This document shows positions 30,076 to 40,079 of a stretch of 64,000 nt of DNA, one piece after another; the stretch's first letter is position 1, and each line of letters begins with the position of its first letter. The stretch is from positions 128,748 through 192,747 of the forward strand of contig VSDK01007123.1 of NCBI GenBank assembly GCA_009767595.1, in the 5' to 3' direction. This DNA is from Symbiodinium kawagutii. Its lineage: Eukaryota; Sar; Dinophyceae; Suessiales; Symbiodiniaceae. A model generated the notes under the pieces. That model was not told the DNA's origin. It was given only the letters and a program-made list of their open reading frames with translations, and made no database searches. The position numbers were made by a program, and so were the translations under genes.

Positions 30076-30464
30076 CTGTAATGATCGGTGGCTAACAATG
30101 GCTAATACTGGTTATTAACAGGAGGATATATAGTAAGCAATAATAGGGGATAGTTTATGACTATACATGGCCAATAACTACTGTAAATGATTTGGTGATA
30201 CCCCCTATTTTGGAAAACCCCGACATATGCATCTACATCATTAGGGGAAACCCCTCAGCCAGTCGTTGAACAACCATTATTAGCTACACTTTGTTAACTA
30301 ATGCTGATGGAGGATCATTAGCCATTCTTAGACCACTAGTGGCATCGAATGGCTACGCTACAATGAGTCAACTAATGGGCTTTACTTGCGGTTGTAACAA
30401 CGAACATCCCTATGTAATTAGTCGATCAATGAGTATTGGGAGGTTGCCCCTCATTGGGAAAAAC

Positions 30465-30616
30465 GCGCAGATGTACATCTCCTGGTGAGATGAGACGATA
30501 CTGGCAGCTGCTGTGGCCTCTCCCAACATCTGCGAGATCCAGTAAAAAGGTGCTGCTAGGGAGGCCATTTCTGCCTGGGCCACAGCGCAGGCTGGGTCAT
30601 ACCAGTTTGGGGTCAT
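30465..30616 (-). CDS. Minus-strand exon, possibly first coding exon
   Basis: After ATATAG the frame opens MTPNWYDPACAVAQAEMASL, then APFYWISQMLGEATAAASIV. It ends in phase 2 before GTTTTT. It lies upstream of the 30075 CDS on the same strand and may belong to it. The plus strand is also open. Confidence 0.5.
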
Positions 30617-30700
30617 CTATATGGTCATTACACACCGAAAATTGCTGGAAAACCATAAAACTTCTGGGGAGCACTGGTGCAGTTCGAAAAATGAAGTTTC

Positions 30701-31040
30701 TCAAGTCATTGCCACGACCATCTGCGCACTATCCATCTCTTGAGCGCACTGCCTCCACCTCGTATTCACACGCATTTGGATCAAGAGAGTTGGAATCCTG
30801 AAATGAGAAGGGCTTCGGCTGTGCAGGGCTGTGCGGGATGCGCCAGGCCTTTTTGAGGGTACAAATGTTTCGTGAGATCCAAAACCAAATTTGACTCTGC
30901 ATCTCTGAGCATTCACAAAATGTTTCTTTATGAGGTCGGTTCGCCATCTTTTGCCATTTGATTGTGACCTCAAATGGCACTTGCTCTTGTTGATGCTTAC
31001 TGATGCTTCGTTGGAGCAAATTCACAACTCTCTTGGTGGC
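30701..31040 (-). CDS. Minus-strand coding region with two overlapping frames
   Basis: One frame reads VVNLLQRSISKHQQEQVPFE and the other RWRTDLIKKHFVNAQRCRVK, then GSHETFVPSKRPG. Both are protein-like, so either an intron changes frame or the copy is decayed. No family was recognised. Confidence 0.4.
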
Positions 31041-31747
31041 CGCTTGGTGGAAGAGAAATCCAGCTACTCAGCCCAACAATGTCCCCAACCGTTTTAGATC
31101 CAACACAACGCCACCGAAGCTAAGCTGAACTCCCCCAGCTGAGTGAGGTTGGGACGTGGCACCACAGTCCTCGTTAACGCAGTCCATGTTGATGGAAACG
31201 TAGTCAAGGTTTATCGTCTGGGAGGCAGCATTGGCAGTACAACAAGAAGGTCAAACTGATGAAATGCAAAATTGGCTTAGGAAGGGATCCTGTTGGATTG
31301 ACACGGCCTCAAATGGATTCCAAGCTTCATGAATTGCTACACTCAGGCTAGTCAAAAGAGAATATCAAAACAACAAATTTGTCACAGTTTGTTCCAAGAT
31401 GTTTTCAGATTCTCTGCCTTCGCTCCCGAAAAACATGCTGTATCACGTAAAAAAGGAACCATGCCTGTCTGAACACCACAAAACACCAATGATTCACATA
31501 CAGTCACCGCCCTGAGCACAGCAGCATGGCCTCCATCTCACTTGTAGCAGCTTGAACGAATCCTCTTATAACAAGTGTGAGGATAATGGCTACAAACCTC
31601 GGTCGAGAGAAGTCACACAATCCAGATGCGGCCATAAATGGTAGTACCCCTCAACCATCTATGTATTTTGCAGTGGTGTAATAATAAGAATCATAATCAT
31701 GGTACATCGCTGGACAAAGCCATATTCTGTAGCTGTGGCTTCATCCA

Positions 31748-32122
31748 ATGAACTATGCAGTAGGTCAACATGAACCCGTTTTTCCATGTTTTTTTTTCTG
31801 GGAAAATAAACATCGACAATTGACAATGCAAAATACCCTGGAACCTTTGGACTCCTTGATACACTGCTCCAGTATTGGCATGAAACTCCGGCTCACAGCA
31901 TCGAGCCAACATTTTCTCTCTGCTGTTCCAACCACACTACCGCCACTGCGACTATGTGACGCAGCTTTCTTGGACAAGGGAAAACCAGGCCTTCGGAAAA
32001 GAGCCGCAATACTTGACATGTCCAACTTCCAGCAGGTACCAAGTTCGATTCTGGGGGGCCCCGAACCAGCTCGCCTCTTCAATCTAAGTGTCCGAGTCTT
32101 AGATGCAGAAGTAAGCCAATAG
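31748..32122 (+). CDS. Plus-strand ORF (124 codons), exon borders uncertain
   Basis: It is open from ATG to TAG, with FLDKGKPGLRKRAAILDMSN and GGPEPARLFNLSVRVLDAE. A donor at 32036 (CAGCAG/GTACCA) and an acceptor before 31966 (GACGCAG) could define an internal exon. The minus strand is open over 32082-31765 too, so confidence is limited. Confidence 0.4.
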   Translation: MNYAVGQHEPVFPCFFFWENKHRQLTMQNTLEPLDSLIHCSSIGMKLRLTASSQHFLSAVPTTLPPLRLCDAAFLDKGKPGLRKRAAILDMSNFQQVPSSILGGPEPARLFNLSVRVLDAEVSQ

Positions 32123-32211
32123 CAGGGTCTTAAATGATCTGTTTATAAATCTTACAAACAATGACAAGAAACAAAAGAAACAGATGAAAATGATTGATCT
32201 ACCCGTTTGAT

Positions 32212-32286
32212 GGTTTCTCAAAGCAACCATTTAGAGTAGTAAACCAGCCATTTTTTTGTGTACCCTGATTTTGAGAAACCACCATA
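32212..32286. mobile_element. Family A element, short form
   Basis: It runs from GATGGTTTCTCAAAGCAACC to CTGATTTTGAGAAACCACCA, with core GTAGTAAACCAGCCATTTTT. Confidence 0.7.
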
Positions 32287-32645
32287 TCACTGCTTATTGT
32301 TGGTTATCATCACCTATTATTAATCACTATATGTAATCCCTATAAAACAATATAAAAGCCATGTAACAACTATGTAAAAAAAAAACGTCAAAAACAATAT
32401 AGAAACCATATAAAAAGCAACATACTAAAAAACACAAAGCATATAAGAAATCTACAACCCAGAGAACAACCAAATAAGACCATATACAAAACCATATACA
32501 TACCATAGACAAACCATATAAAACCATATGCGGAACCAAATCAAAACCATATTAAAAAATATTAAAAAAACATATACAAAGCCATATCAAAGCGATAAAA
32601 AACCATAGAAAAAACATATGAAAACCACCTTCTTTGTATCCCAAG

Positions 32646-32771
32646 TTGGTTTCCATGTTGAGCCCCGCACAGCAACGTGACGCAAGCACCCAGGTTGGTG
32701 CGTGGGAGCTCGTCGGCCGGAGGATGCTGGCGCAAGCGACGGCTGGGGAGGCGGCGTTGGCAAGGCTGTGA
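32646..32771 (+). CDS. Terminal exon of a plus-strand gene
   Basis: After TATCCCAAG the frame reads LVSMLSPAQQRDASTQVGAW, then ELVGRRMLAQATAGEAALAR, L and TGA. It is GC-rich with an Ala-rich helical end, and clearly coding. The upstream exon was not found in the AT-rich 32.1-32.6 kb stretch. Confidence 0.6.
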   Translation: MVSMLSPAQQRDASTQVGAWELVGRRMLAQATAGEAALARL

Positions 32772-32899
32772 CGGCAGTGGCGTTGGAGGCGGTCGAGTGG
32801 TGGTTGGCATTGGGATTGGTTAGTGGTTGAATGGTGGTTTAATGGAGGTTTAATGATGGTTTCATGGAGGCGATTCGTGCCAACCATTCATGGTTTGAT

Positions 32900-34060
32900 A
32901 GCTGTTTGTTCACAGTTCATGGTTGGAGTTATCCGGAATATCAAGAAATGCGATGACAGTTCATGGTTGGCATTATAATGGTTCATCAACAGTTGTTAAT
33001 AGCTGTGCATTGGACCAGTTTAATGATTTGCATTTGACCACAACTGCAAATCCGGGAATATGAAGAAATGCTAAGATGTTGATGTTGATAGTTTCAAGTT
33101 TCAGTATTTGTGTTTACGAAACCTTAATCATTGAAGCATGCAACTATTGACCATTTACCTCAAACTTGTCATGTTTCAAACGTGGCAGAACTGGTTGTCA
33201 TCGTTACCGCTCTACGGCTAGTTTTATCAAGATGGTGGTCAAAACCATATCTCATGTATTGATGAACGATGCTTTGAAGGGGACAATAAGGGTAAGGGTT
33301 ATATACAGGGGTCGATCAGGGTTCTATGGGTGGCGGACAAACTTACTTTCTACCTATGCAAGTCTCAGCTTGGGTCCCCTATGGTCCCCTATTGCAGAGT
33401 GAGGGCGTCGGTGCTAGGACGTACCAGAAAGGTCATTAAGATTTTGTAAAGACTGACTTGTATACATGCTCAGCTCCTTACTTTTGTCTTTAGTTGTTGA
33501 CAAAATGGATGATGATCACTTAGTAAGAAGACACGTAATATTGATTAATATTGACCATAATTGTGTATCAGTATTGACCATTAGTATCCGTTGTTTAGTG
33601 GTCAATAATGGTCAACAAGGGTCAAACATATGCTCATGATGGTTGATCAGGGTAGGTAGGGGCTCTATGCGGAGATAGAAGCGTTGTGCGATGATGGATG
33701 ATCATTGTTTTCCAACAGGTTACAGAATGTTGAGTTTGCACGACATACAAACATAATCAATTAGGATAAGCAAATCGCTCATAGTGGTCAAACATGGTAC
33801 TGATAGATACTAATTAATTATGATAATATACAGAGCATTACAGAGCTAATGTTTAATAAGGTTTACCAGTCAGCCTTACAATGGTTCCATAGACGAGGGG
33901 CTAAGGAATGTAATTAACTATTAAATTATATACTGTATATATATATATACCATGCTTAGTCATGGCTGAAGAGGAATCCAAATCATACTGGCATGTTCCT
34001 CGCCGCTCCTCCCGGTGGAGCTGTCAACCCATCACAGTGGAAGGCCTTGCGTACTACGTA
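32900..34060. other. AT-rich region without a confident gene
   Basis: An open plus frame at 33166-33402 has weak protein character. The remainder is AACCAT/ATGGTT-rich filler and a TA run near 33938. Confidence 0.4.
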
Positions 34061-34067
34061 ACTTTGG

Positions 34068-34240
34068 TCAGGGAGTAGTGTAGCTAGTGTATCCCATTCT
34101 CGAAACATCTTGCTTTCTGAAATATCTCAGAATGGTGAGGGCCAGGGCCCATGATCCAGGCAGCTGCCACAGAAAGGAACCCGCCTTTAAAGCTCCTCCC
34201 AGGAAGTCAAACTTTCTGGCAAACCTGCCAACTGAGGGAA
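34068..34240 (-). CDS. Minus-strand exon candidate
   Basis: A strong polypyrimidine acceptor (CCATTTTTCCCTCAG) precedes GRFARKFDFLGGALKAGSFL, then WQLPGSWALALTILRYF. The plus strand is open to TGA at 34267 (KAPPRKSNFLANLPTEGKME), so strand is not certain. Confidence 0.45.
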
Positions 34241-34629
34241 AAATGGAAGTCAATCCCGACTATGCGTGACTAGACAAGGCACAAGTAGGAACCGGGCTCA
34301 ATTATGTAATCATACTGTACCTAAACAAACTTCATCGTTTGCTATATTCATTCCATCTGCTACAATGCATGTCTCCGGCATTTAGTTTTCATGTGGCCTG
34401 GTTTGGGTGCACACTACGACATACTACTCCGTGATATGTGCCGAAGGTTCCCGAGTTCAAAGTCTTCAACCTATTTTTTTTCAATGACTCCCACCTATGA
34501 ACCTGGGAACCTTTGCCACACGCGATTTTTCCCAACTATCAATGACTCCCTAGTATCAATGACTCCCTACTTCTCCCGACATCACACGGAGAATTCACCT
34601 GCCCGAACGAAATTCTCCAACGCGAACTT

Positions 34630-34895
34630 TGTTCTCGTACTCGTTGTACGGCTCGTACCTGCACGCAAAACGTTCCGTTAAGTGTGTTTTTTTTTCATTT
34701 TTTTCTGGGGTAGGGTGCGGCAACATTACTGACAAAGCTGTAACAGCATCATCACTAAATCATCCACAAATGGCAAATTGTTCATTGCCCTGTCTTACCA
34801 AGGGGTTTCAACGTGCTTACAAGCTGACCAGCAGCAGTATTTTTTCGGAAAACTGCTGCCTTCACAGTCACAGCATCCAACATCAACTTGGAGGT
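34630..34895 (+). CDS. Plus-strand exon candidate
   Basis: After TCTTACCAAG one frame reads FQRAYKLTSSSIFSENCCLH before TTGGAG/GTACGA. A second plus frame (CLQADQQQYFFGKLLPSQSQ) is also open. Borders are plausible and the frame is undecided. Confidence 0.35.
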
Positions 34896-34946
34896 ACGAT
34901 GAAGTCATGGAAACACCTACGTGTAGGACCGTTCTTCTTGATGAAT

Positions 34947-35061
34947 TACCCTCTAGTAAACTAACATGGCAATGGAAAATCCACCAGAAATGGATGATTC
35001 CCCAGCGGTTTACCCACCAAATGGTGGATTTTCCATTGCCATGTTCGTTTACCAGAGTGTA
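34947..35061. mobile_element. Family D inverted-repeat element, full copy
   Basis: It runs from TACCCTCTAGTAAACTAACA to GTTCGTTTACCAGAGTGTA. Arms GGCAATGGAAAATCCACC and GGTGGATTTTCCATTGCC pair internally. Confidence 0.85.
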
Positions 35062-35109
35062 CATAATGATCAATGATGGCTACTGCTTGGAACCTGTCAC
35101 TTGTGGTTA

Positions 35110-36150
35110 ATGATTACAGTAGTAATTGTTAACACCGATTAGTAGTGGTTGATGATCACTGATTAGAGCACAATTTGGGTTGATGATGTATCTTAAACTT
35201 AAAAAGTGGTGGTAATGATGCTTGGCCGGAAAAACAAATGGTGTTTCAAGCCGTGGCGACACTGCCAATGTCGCATCGTGAAATGCAAATGTTATGAATA
35301 TCTCCAAGTATGGATGGGTTATCCGGTTTTACACCACTGTAAGTTTCCCTGTGAAAAGTCCATATTGCAATCCACATATTCCAGAACCATTTTGATGTAA
35401 TGTTTAAAGATTGCGTTTGTGATTTTCTTGTGAGCTACTTCTACAAGTGTCAACGGATGACTAACCCAAACATCAAGACAGGACATCCTGTGAATGGTTG
35501 AATGCATGCATATCCGAAGCTGAAAGCACAGCGCTCGCATATCATCCCCTGGCCATGCAAATATATATGTATATACATATACATCTCACATTATATACAT
35601 TTTCAATCATATTCAAATACCCTAGATATCTAGATACTGTACATAGAATTTCTGTATGTATTTCTACAAATGTATGTTTGATGTATATTTGGTCTCAAAT
35701 GCGCACATAATTTTGTTTCCGATCACCAAACCTACCCAAGAGCCCCTCACTTAGTATAATTCGGAAACAAATTATCCAGCGCCTGTCTCGGGGAAGTCAA
35801 GCCCATGTGGAGAAGAAATAACTAGGCAAACTCAGCGTTGACCTGGTACATTGGATGTAATCATGTCAGCACTAAAGTGAGGTTGCCTTCAATACGTTTG
35901 AGCAAACGACTAAAGTACGTTCACAAGTACAAGGCAGCCAGCAGTGGATGATACTACCATCTGCTGCCTGTGATTCAAAGCAAGACATGACCCGAAGTAT
36001 ATTGTATTAACACCAACAGGTATTCAATAACAAATCTGGTTCAATACCGTGATAGTAAGAGTAGGGGGTCCTGTCCGCCAAAGGCGGGTCAGCAAACAAA
36101 ACACATCGAAGGAATTGCACTTTGGATGATTAAATCCGAGTTCGAGTCTC
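35110..36150. other. No confident gene
   Basis: Open frames on both strands at 35206-35540 compete (plus NKWCFKPWRHCQCRIVKCKC; minus KKITNAIFKHYIKMVLEYVD). The rest is AT-rich. Confidence 0.4.
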
Positions 36151-36152
36151 AG

Positions 36153-36255
36153 GTGTCGATTCATCAAGAACAACTTTGGACCCATTGATCTGGTAGCCCT
36201 GGTGGATCTTGCAGTGCCGGGGTTGCTCGGCATTTGCCTGCTGCTCAAGTCATAG
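36153..36255 (+). CDS. Plus-strand exon with a membrane-like segment
   Basis: After GAGTCTCAG the frame reads CRFIKNNFGPIDLVALVDLA, then VPGLLGICLLLKS and TAG. The motif FxxNxxxxIDLVAL resembles the S2-S3 region of voltage-gated cation channels, but no other channel motif is nearby. The stop lies inside a family A element beginning near 36244, so the real exon probably ends just before it. Confidence 0.5.
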
Positions 36256-36353
36256 GGGTACCCTCATATCATCCTTTGCCAACCAGTTATACTAAAATAA
36301 GATTAAACCAACCGTTTTTGCGGCACTCCTATGGCTTGAGAAACCACCATGTT
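36244..36353. mobile_element. Family A element abutting an exon
   Basis: It runs from CTCAAGTCATAGGGGTACCC to CTCCTATGGCTTGAGAAACC, with inverted core AAACCAACCGTTTTTG. The left end touches the preceding coding exon. Confidence 0.75.
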
Positions 36354-36506
36354 GGTCTCATTGTTGGCTATTTACCACTATAATCCCTAAAAAACCCTGC
36401 ATAAGGCAAAACACGCGCCTGAAGAATCTCCTGATGCTCTGCTTCGCCAGCCTCACTCAGATTTACAGCACTGGGGGAACCCCCAAAATCATCCGGGAGT
36501 AAACCG

Positions 36507-36614
36507 CATGGTGGTTTCTGAAAATATGGGTACCCAAAATTTGGTTGGTTTATTGCTATAACTAATCAACTGGATGATAACTGGGAGCACCCCTATGACT
36601 TGAGAAACCACCAT
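36507..36614. mobile_element. Family A element
   Basis: It runs from CATGGTGGTTTCTGAAAATA to ACTTGAGAAACCACCATA. It lies in a 185-codon minus-strand open frame (37046-36489), so the tail of that frame is repeat. Confidence 0.85.
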
Positions 36615-36664
36615 ATAGTTGATATATCTCCTATGGCTGTTGGCTCTTATCCCCAGCTTAACCA

Positions 36665-37046
36665 TTATGAATGGCCATAACCACATGGGATCACATGGCC
36701 TTCGTTTGGGGTAGCCCCTGAAAAAAACGAAACGCTGCCCCATGCGGAGCAGCAGGCATTCTTCACCCGGGAGCTGAGCTCCCTGTTTAGCTGATGTGTA
36801 AGCTGGCGTTTTGCAGCTACAATGCATGTTCTGTTTGCAAATCCATGGATCCTGATGAGCCTGAAATTTGTTTCCATAAATCTCTGCTACGATGATTAGC
36901 TTGAATTGTTGCTTTTGCAGTCCATTTGATGAGTCGACACTGCCAACCAATGAGATCCAGAACCATCTGTAGATAGTCTGGTGAAACCGCTGGTGAGGCG
37001 TCGGTGGAATCTCAGTCGAGCCAGTGCATCCCAGCTTGCGCAACAA
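36665..37046 (-). CDS. Minus-strand coding region, exon borders unclear
   Basis: A long open frame reads FKLIIVAEIYGNKFQAHQDP, then GAQLPGEECLLLRMGQRFVF. A second frame (METNFRLIRIHGFANRT) overlaps it. It is probably one or two exons of an unrecognised gene. Confidence 0.4.
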
Positions 37047-37434
37047 TGCTCACCTCGAGCAAAGTTAACGCGTAATGATTCAACATCATCAAGCCATAGC
37101 CAACATAAACCGTATGGAACAACCATCGCAAATAATCAACTAGCACAGTATGACAAACATCACCTGCAAAGCCATGTACCGTCCCTCTGTAACAAACATC
37201 CACAAATCCACCACAAGTAACAACACAACTAACTAAGCATCATCAATCATCCTGACCTATCATTGCTTGTTGTCTTCCAGCATGTCAACCTCAAACATCA
37301 TGTTCTTCAAATTATGTTGGCAACAGACTACCCCAACAACCTGGAACACATTTCACAGCCTCAAAGAGTAGCTCCTTGGCTTCCCCATGGATACCCTTGG
37401 CTCCCTAGCTTCCTCCCAACCAGCCCAGCGGGTC

Positions 37435-37902
37435 TCAGCATGGGCCAAGTTGCTTAAAGAGCTGTCGCTTGGAATGCGGATGCACGTCGGTGGTCTGGAG
37501 GCAAGAGCGGGCATGTTGTGGCTTGGACAAGCAAAGCATGAATTTAACAAAAGACCCGGGGTTGTCCAAAACAGGGCAACTGGTCAAAACATAGTGACAG
37601 ATGGTGCGTGGTTGAGAAGGATATACCTGCCAAGTTGAGAAGGATGTACCTGCCAAACTTGTCTAGCATGGCAATGGTGGAGCAAATGGTATGCTGAATA
37701 TTGGTCACTTGGTGTGCTGCAAGTTGTTGGTATGTATCTTCTTCAAACAGGTGCAGTTGCTCAAACAAGAAGCGCCACGATTGGCGTCCGAGTGCAACCA
37801 CCACCTTCGGCACACAAGCAAAGCAATCTCATGATTGTTACTAAAACTGTTGTAGTGGTCGCTATGGGTTCGTGCGTTCTCAAAGTTGATTAGCATTTGC
37901 AC
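37435..37902 (-). CDS. 3' end of a minus-strand gene with an apparent one-base slip
   Basis: Segment 37902-37805, after GTTCAG, reads VQMLINFENARTHSDHYNSF, then HEIALLVCR. Segment 37804-37650 reads VVVALGRQSWRFLFEQLHLF, then EEDTYQQLAAHQVTNIQHT, and ends in phase 2 before GTACAT. Exon 37579-37435, after TTTGACCAG, joins in phase 2 and ends HPHSKRQLFKQLGPC and TGA. The 70-base intron is convincing. The first two segments are adjacent yet out of frame by one base at GGTGGTGG, suggesting a sequence error or a pseudogene. No family was recognised. Confidence 0.65.
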
Positions 37903-38324
37903 CTGAACTGATTCTAAATTATGTGGGCTATATTGATGATTTACAGTAAATAATGGCTGATCAAGCATTGATGAGGATGCATTGGCTAATGATAATGGCC
38001 ATTAAGTGTTGATGCTTTGCCTTGTAAGTGGTGTTCAACCTGTTCAACCATCATATCTGGCTTGTAGTTAAACCACCCCCATGCAAAAACATGTTTGCTA
38101 ACCAACCAACCATTCGCTAGTACTAGGGAAAATACCACATGTTAAAAACCACCAGCCAGTTGTTGTTTGACCATTATTGTTGATTGTCATCACCTATTAT
38201 TACCCCTTGTTAACGGTTACAACCCCTATAAAGCCTTACAAGAATCCAAGAACAAACCTATCAAACCCGAAGAAACCATCAGCCAAATATTCCTATTCGT
38301 GAGTTTTTGCTGGTCAATCCTGAC

Positions 38325-38491
38325 TACCCTCTGGTAAACTAACCTGGCAATGGAACATCTACCATTTATTGCTGTTTTCCCAGGGTTTCACTATGAAATT
38401 GCCAGCTTAGAATCCATTGCCAGTATAAGTGATTGTTTTCATACTAATGGATTACTTAAAATCCATTGCCAGCTTAGTTTACCGGAGGGTA
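38325..38491. mobile_element. Family D element, long form
   Basis: It runs from TACCCTCTGGTAAACTAACC to CTTAGTTTACCGGAGGGTA. A coding exon starts about 17 bases after the right end. Confidence 0.85.
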
Positions 38492-38508
38492 AACCTTCCG
38501 AAAATCCA

Positions 38509-38639
38509 AGCCCGGGCCCCTCGCCTGCATGGGAGAAATGCCCATGGGCAGCTCCGTCTTCCGTCGGGTTTTGCGAGAGCCACGCGAAGCTTTGCTGGTC
38601 CTAGCGGCTAGCGGCGCAGCGGCTCGCGCTGTTTTCTAA
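38509..38639 (+). CDS. Plus-strand exon between two inverted-repeat elements
   Basis: After AATCCAAG it reads PGPLACMGEMPMGSSVFRRV, then LREPREALLVLAASGAAARA and TAA. It is GC-rich and clearly coding. It sits between a family D element (left) and a family A element (starting about 38632). The TAA overlaps the repeat border, so the exon may end at a donor a few codons earlier. Confidence 0.6.
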
Positions 38640-38738
38640 AGCCATAGGGGTACTGCCAGTCATCATCCTTTTTGTTAACCATGTATATAGTCATGAACCA
38701 ACCATTTTAGGCGTTCCCATCATTTGAGAAACCCCATA
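38632..38738. mobile_element. Family A element
   Basis: It runs from TTTTCTAAAGCCATAGGGGT to CCCATCATTTGAGAAACCCC. Its left end coincides with the end of the preceding exon. Confidence 0.7.
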
Positions 38739-38780
38739 TAAAACATGATCAAGTTTAGATATAGACATGTTATGACAAGT

Positions 38781-39109
38781 TCATTGATATAGGGATTCCC
38801 AAAGGGATACTCCTGGATCCATTCCACACCATTCCAAATCATTCCGCAAAAACTCCGTAACGTTCAAAACAAAGACCAACAGAATCTCAAGCCTTTCTTC
38901 AGGATGGGATTTACTGGCGTATTTTAAGTGTAACCCAGCAGTAGCCCAAGGCCGCTTAGTGATGTAGACTGTATGTGTACTTGGACACAAATTTGGTGTT
39001 CAAGCAAGGGCCTCTTCCCCGCTGTACTGGTTCTTAAGAAGTTCAGTGTCGTGTGCTCTCCGCAACAGAAAGGACAACCACGTTCATCCACAATCAGCAT
39101 CTGGCACAC
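38781..39109 (-). CDS. Minus-strand gene end, two exons
   Basis: The upstream frame (39109 to about 38978) reads CQMLIVDERGCPFCCGEHTT, then LNFLRTSTAGKRPLLEH. The downstream frame, after CGCCAG, reads KSHPEERLEILLVFVLNVTE, then FLRNDLEWCGMDPGVSLW, and stops at TGA (38781). CPFCCGEH hints at a metal-binding or thiol site. The exact intron between the two frames was not resolved. Confidence 0.6.
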
Positions 39110-39389
39110 TCTTGTGGAGTATGCATATCTATACTACAGTAGCGTGTAGAGCAGACTTGGAATGGGTGAACCATGGTTGCTAGCTCAGCATTATCAAATA
39201 TCATCAATCCACACAGCTGCAATGATCCAAACCGTCCTGTCGGGACTTGACGCATTCGTTGTAGTGGTGCCACGAAGTGAGGATGTCACTGTGGCGGTGG
39301 TGTCACGAAGTGCTGACGATGCCGCTGGGGGTACCTGGAAAGGTTGCTGCTTCTTGAGTCACTGCCGTTGTGTTCATTGTCCATGCAGC

Positions 39390-39725
39390 TGTTGATGTTG
39401 CTGTTGTCCGTGTTGCTGTTGCTGTTGTCTTTGTTGATAGTGTTCAATGTTTGTGTTGTTTGTGTAGTTGGTATCCTTGCTGGTGTTCATGTGCTCATGG
39501 TGGTCTCATATCGGTGCTTGTTTTGTTGATGTTGTTGAGGTTGTTGATGTTGTCGTTGTCGTTGTCGTCGTTGTTGTTGTTGTGGTGGTCGTCGTCGTGG
39601 TTGTTGTTGTTGTTGCTCTGTTTCTTCTTCTTCTTCTTCTTCTTCTTCTTCTTCTTCTTCTTGTTGTTGCTGGTGTTGGTTGTGGTGTTGTTCTTGTTGC
39701 TGTTGGTGGTGGTGTCGTCCTTCTT
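39390..39725. repeat. Low-complexity GTT/CTT/GTC trinucleotide tract
   Basis: Strongly strand-asymmetric TTG, CTT and GTC repeats include (CTT)12 at about 39625-39662. The long open frames here are by-products. Confidence 0.9.
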
Positions 39726-39921
39726 GTACTGCTCATATTTGTTTGATCTGCTTGGCTGCTGGCCTCCTGCTCTCAATGGTCCAACAGCTATTCTTGCAAA
39801 CAAACCCATGCTGGATTGTCTCACGACGGGCTGGACATTGGACTCGTGGTCAAAAGTGGTCAAATGTGGTCAAAAGTGAGGACATCCCAACTAAAATCCC
39901 TGGACAAGTGTGTTCTTTCAG

Positions 39922-40064
39922 GCTTGGGGCCTTCGCGGTATCCCCCAATGTATCAACAAATATCCCCACCTCCCTTAGACATCAGCAGCTGCGGAGTCGC
40001 CAGGGGCACTGGAGGTGCGCCCTCCGGTGATTCATTGGTTTCTGCAGCCTTTTGTAAAGCCTGA
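39922..40064 (+). CDS. Terminal exon of a plus-strand gene
   Basis: A good acceptor (TGTTCTTTCAG) is followed in phase 1 by LGPSRYPPMYQQISPPPLDI, then SSCGVARGTGGAPSGDSLVS, AAFCKA and TGA. It is Pro/Gly-rich, and no family was recognised. Confidence 0.6.
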
Positions 40065-40079
40065 GAACTCCGCGGCTCG

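Noticed and set aside
39370..39879. 169-codon plus frame (Val/Leu-rich) and matching minus frames (Thr- or Asn-rich)
   Set aside because: They are products of TTG/CTT/GTC low-complexity repeats, which stay open in several frames.
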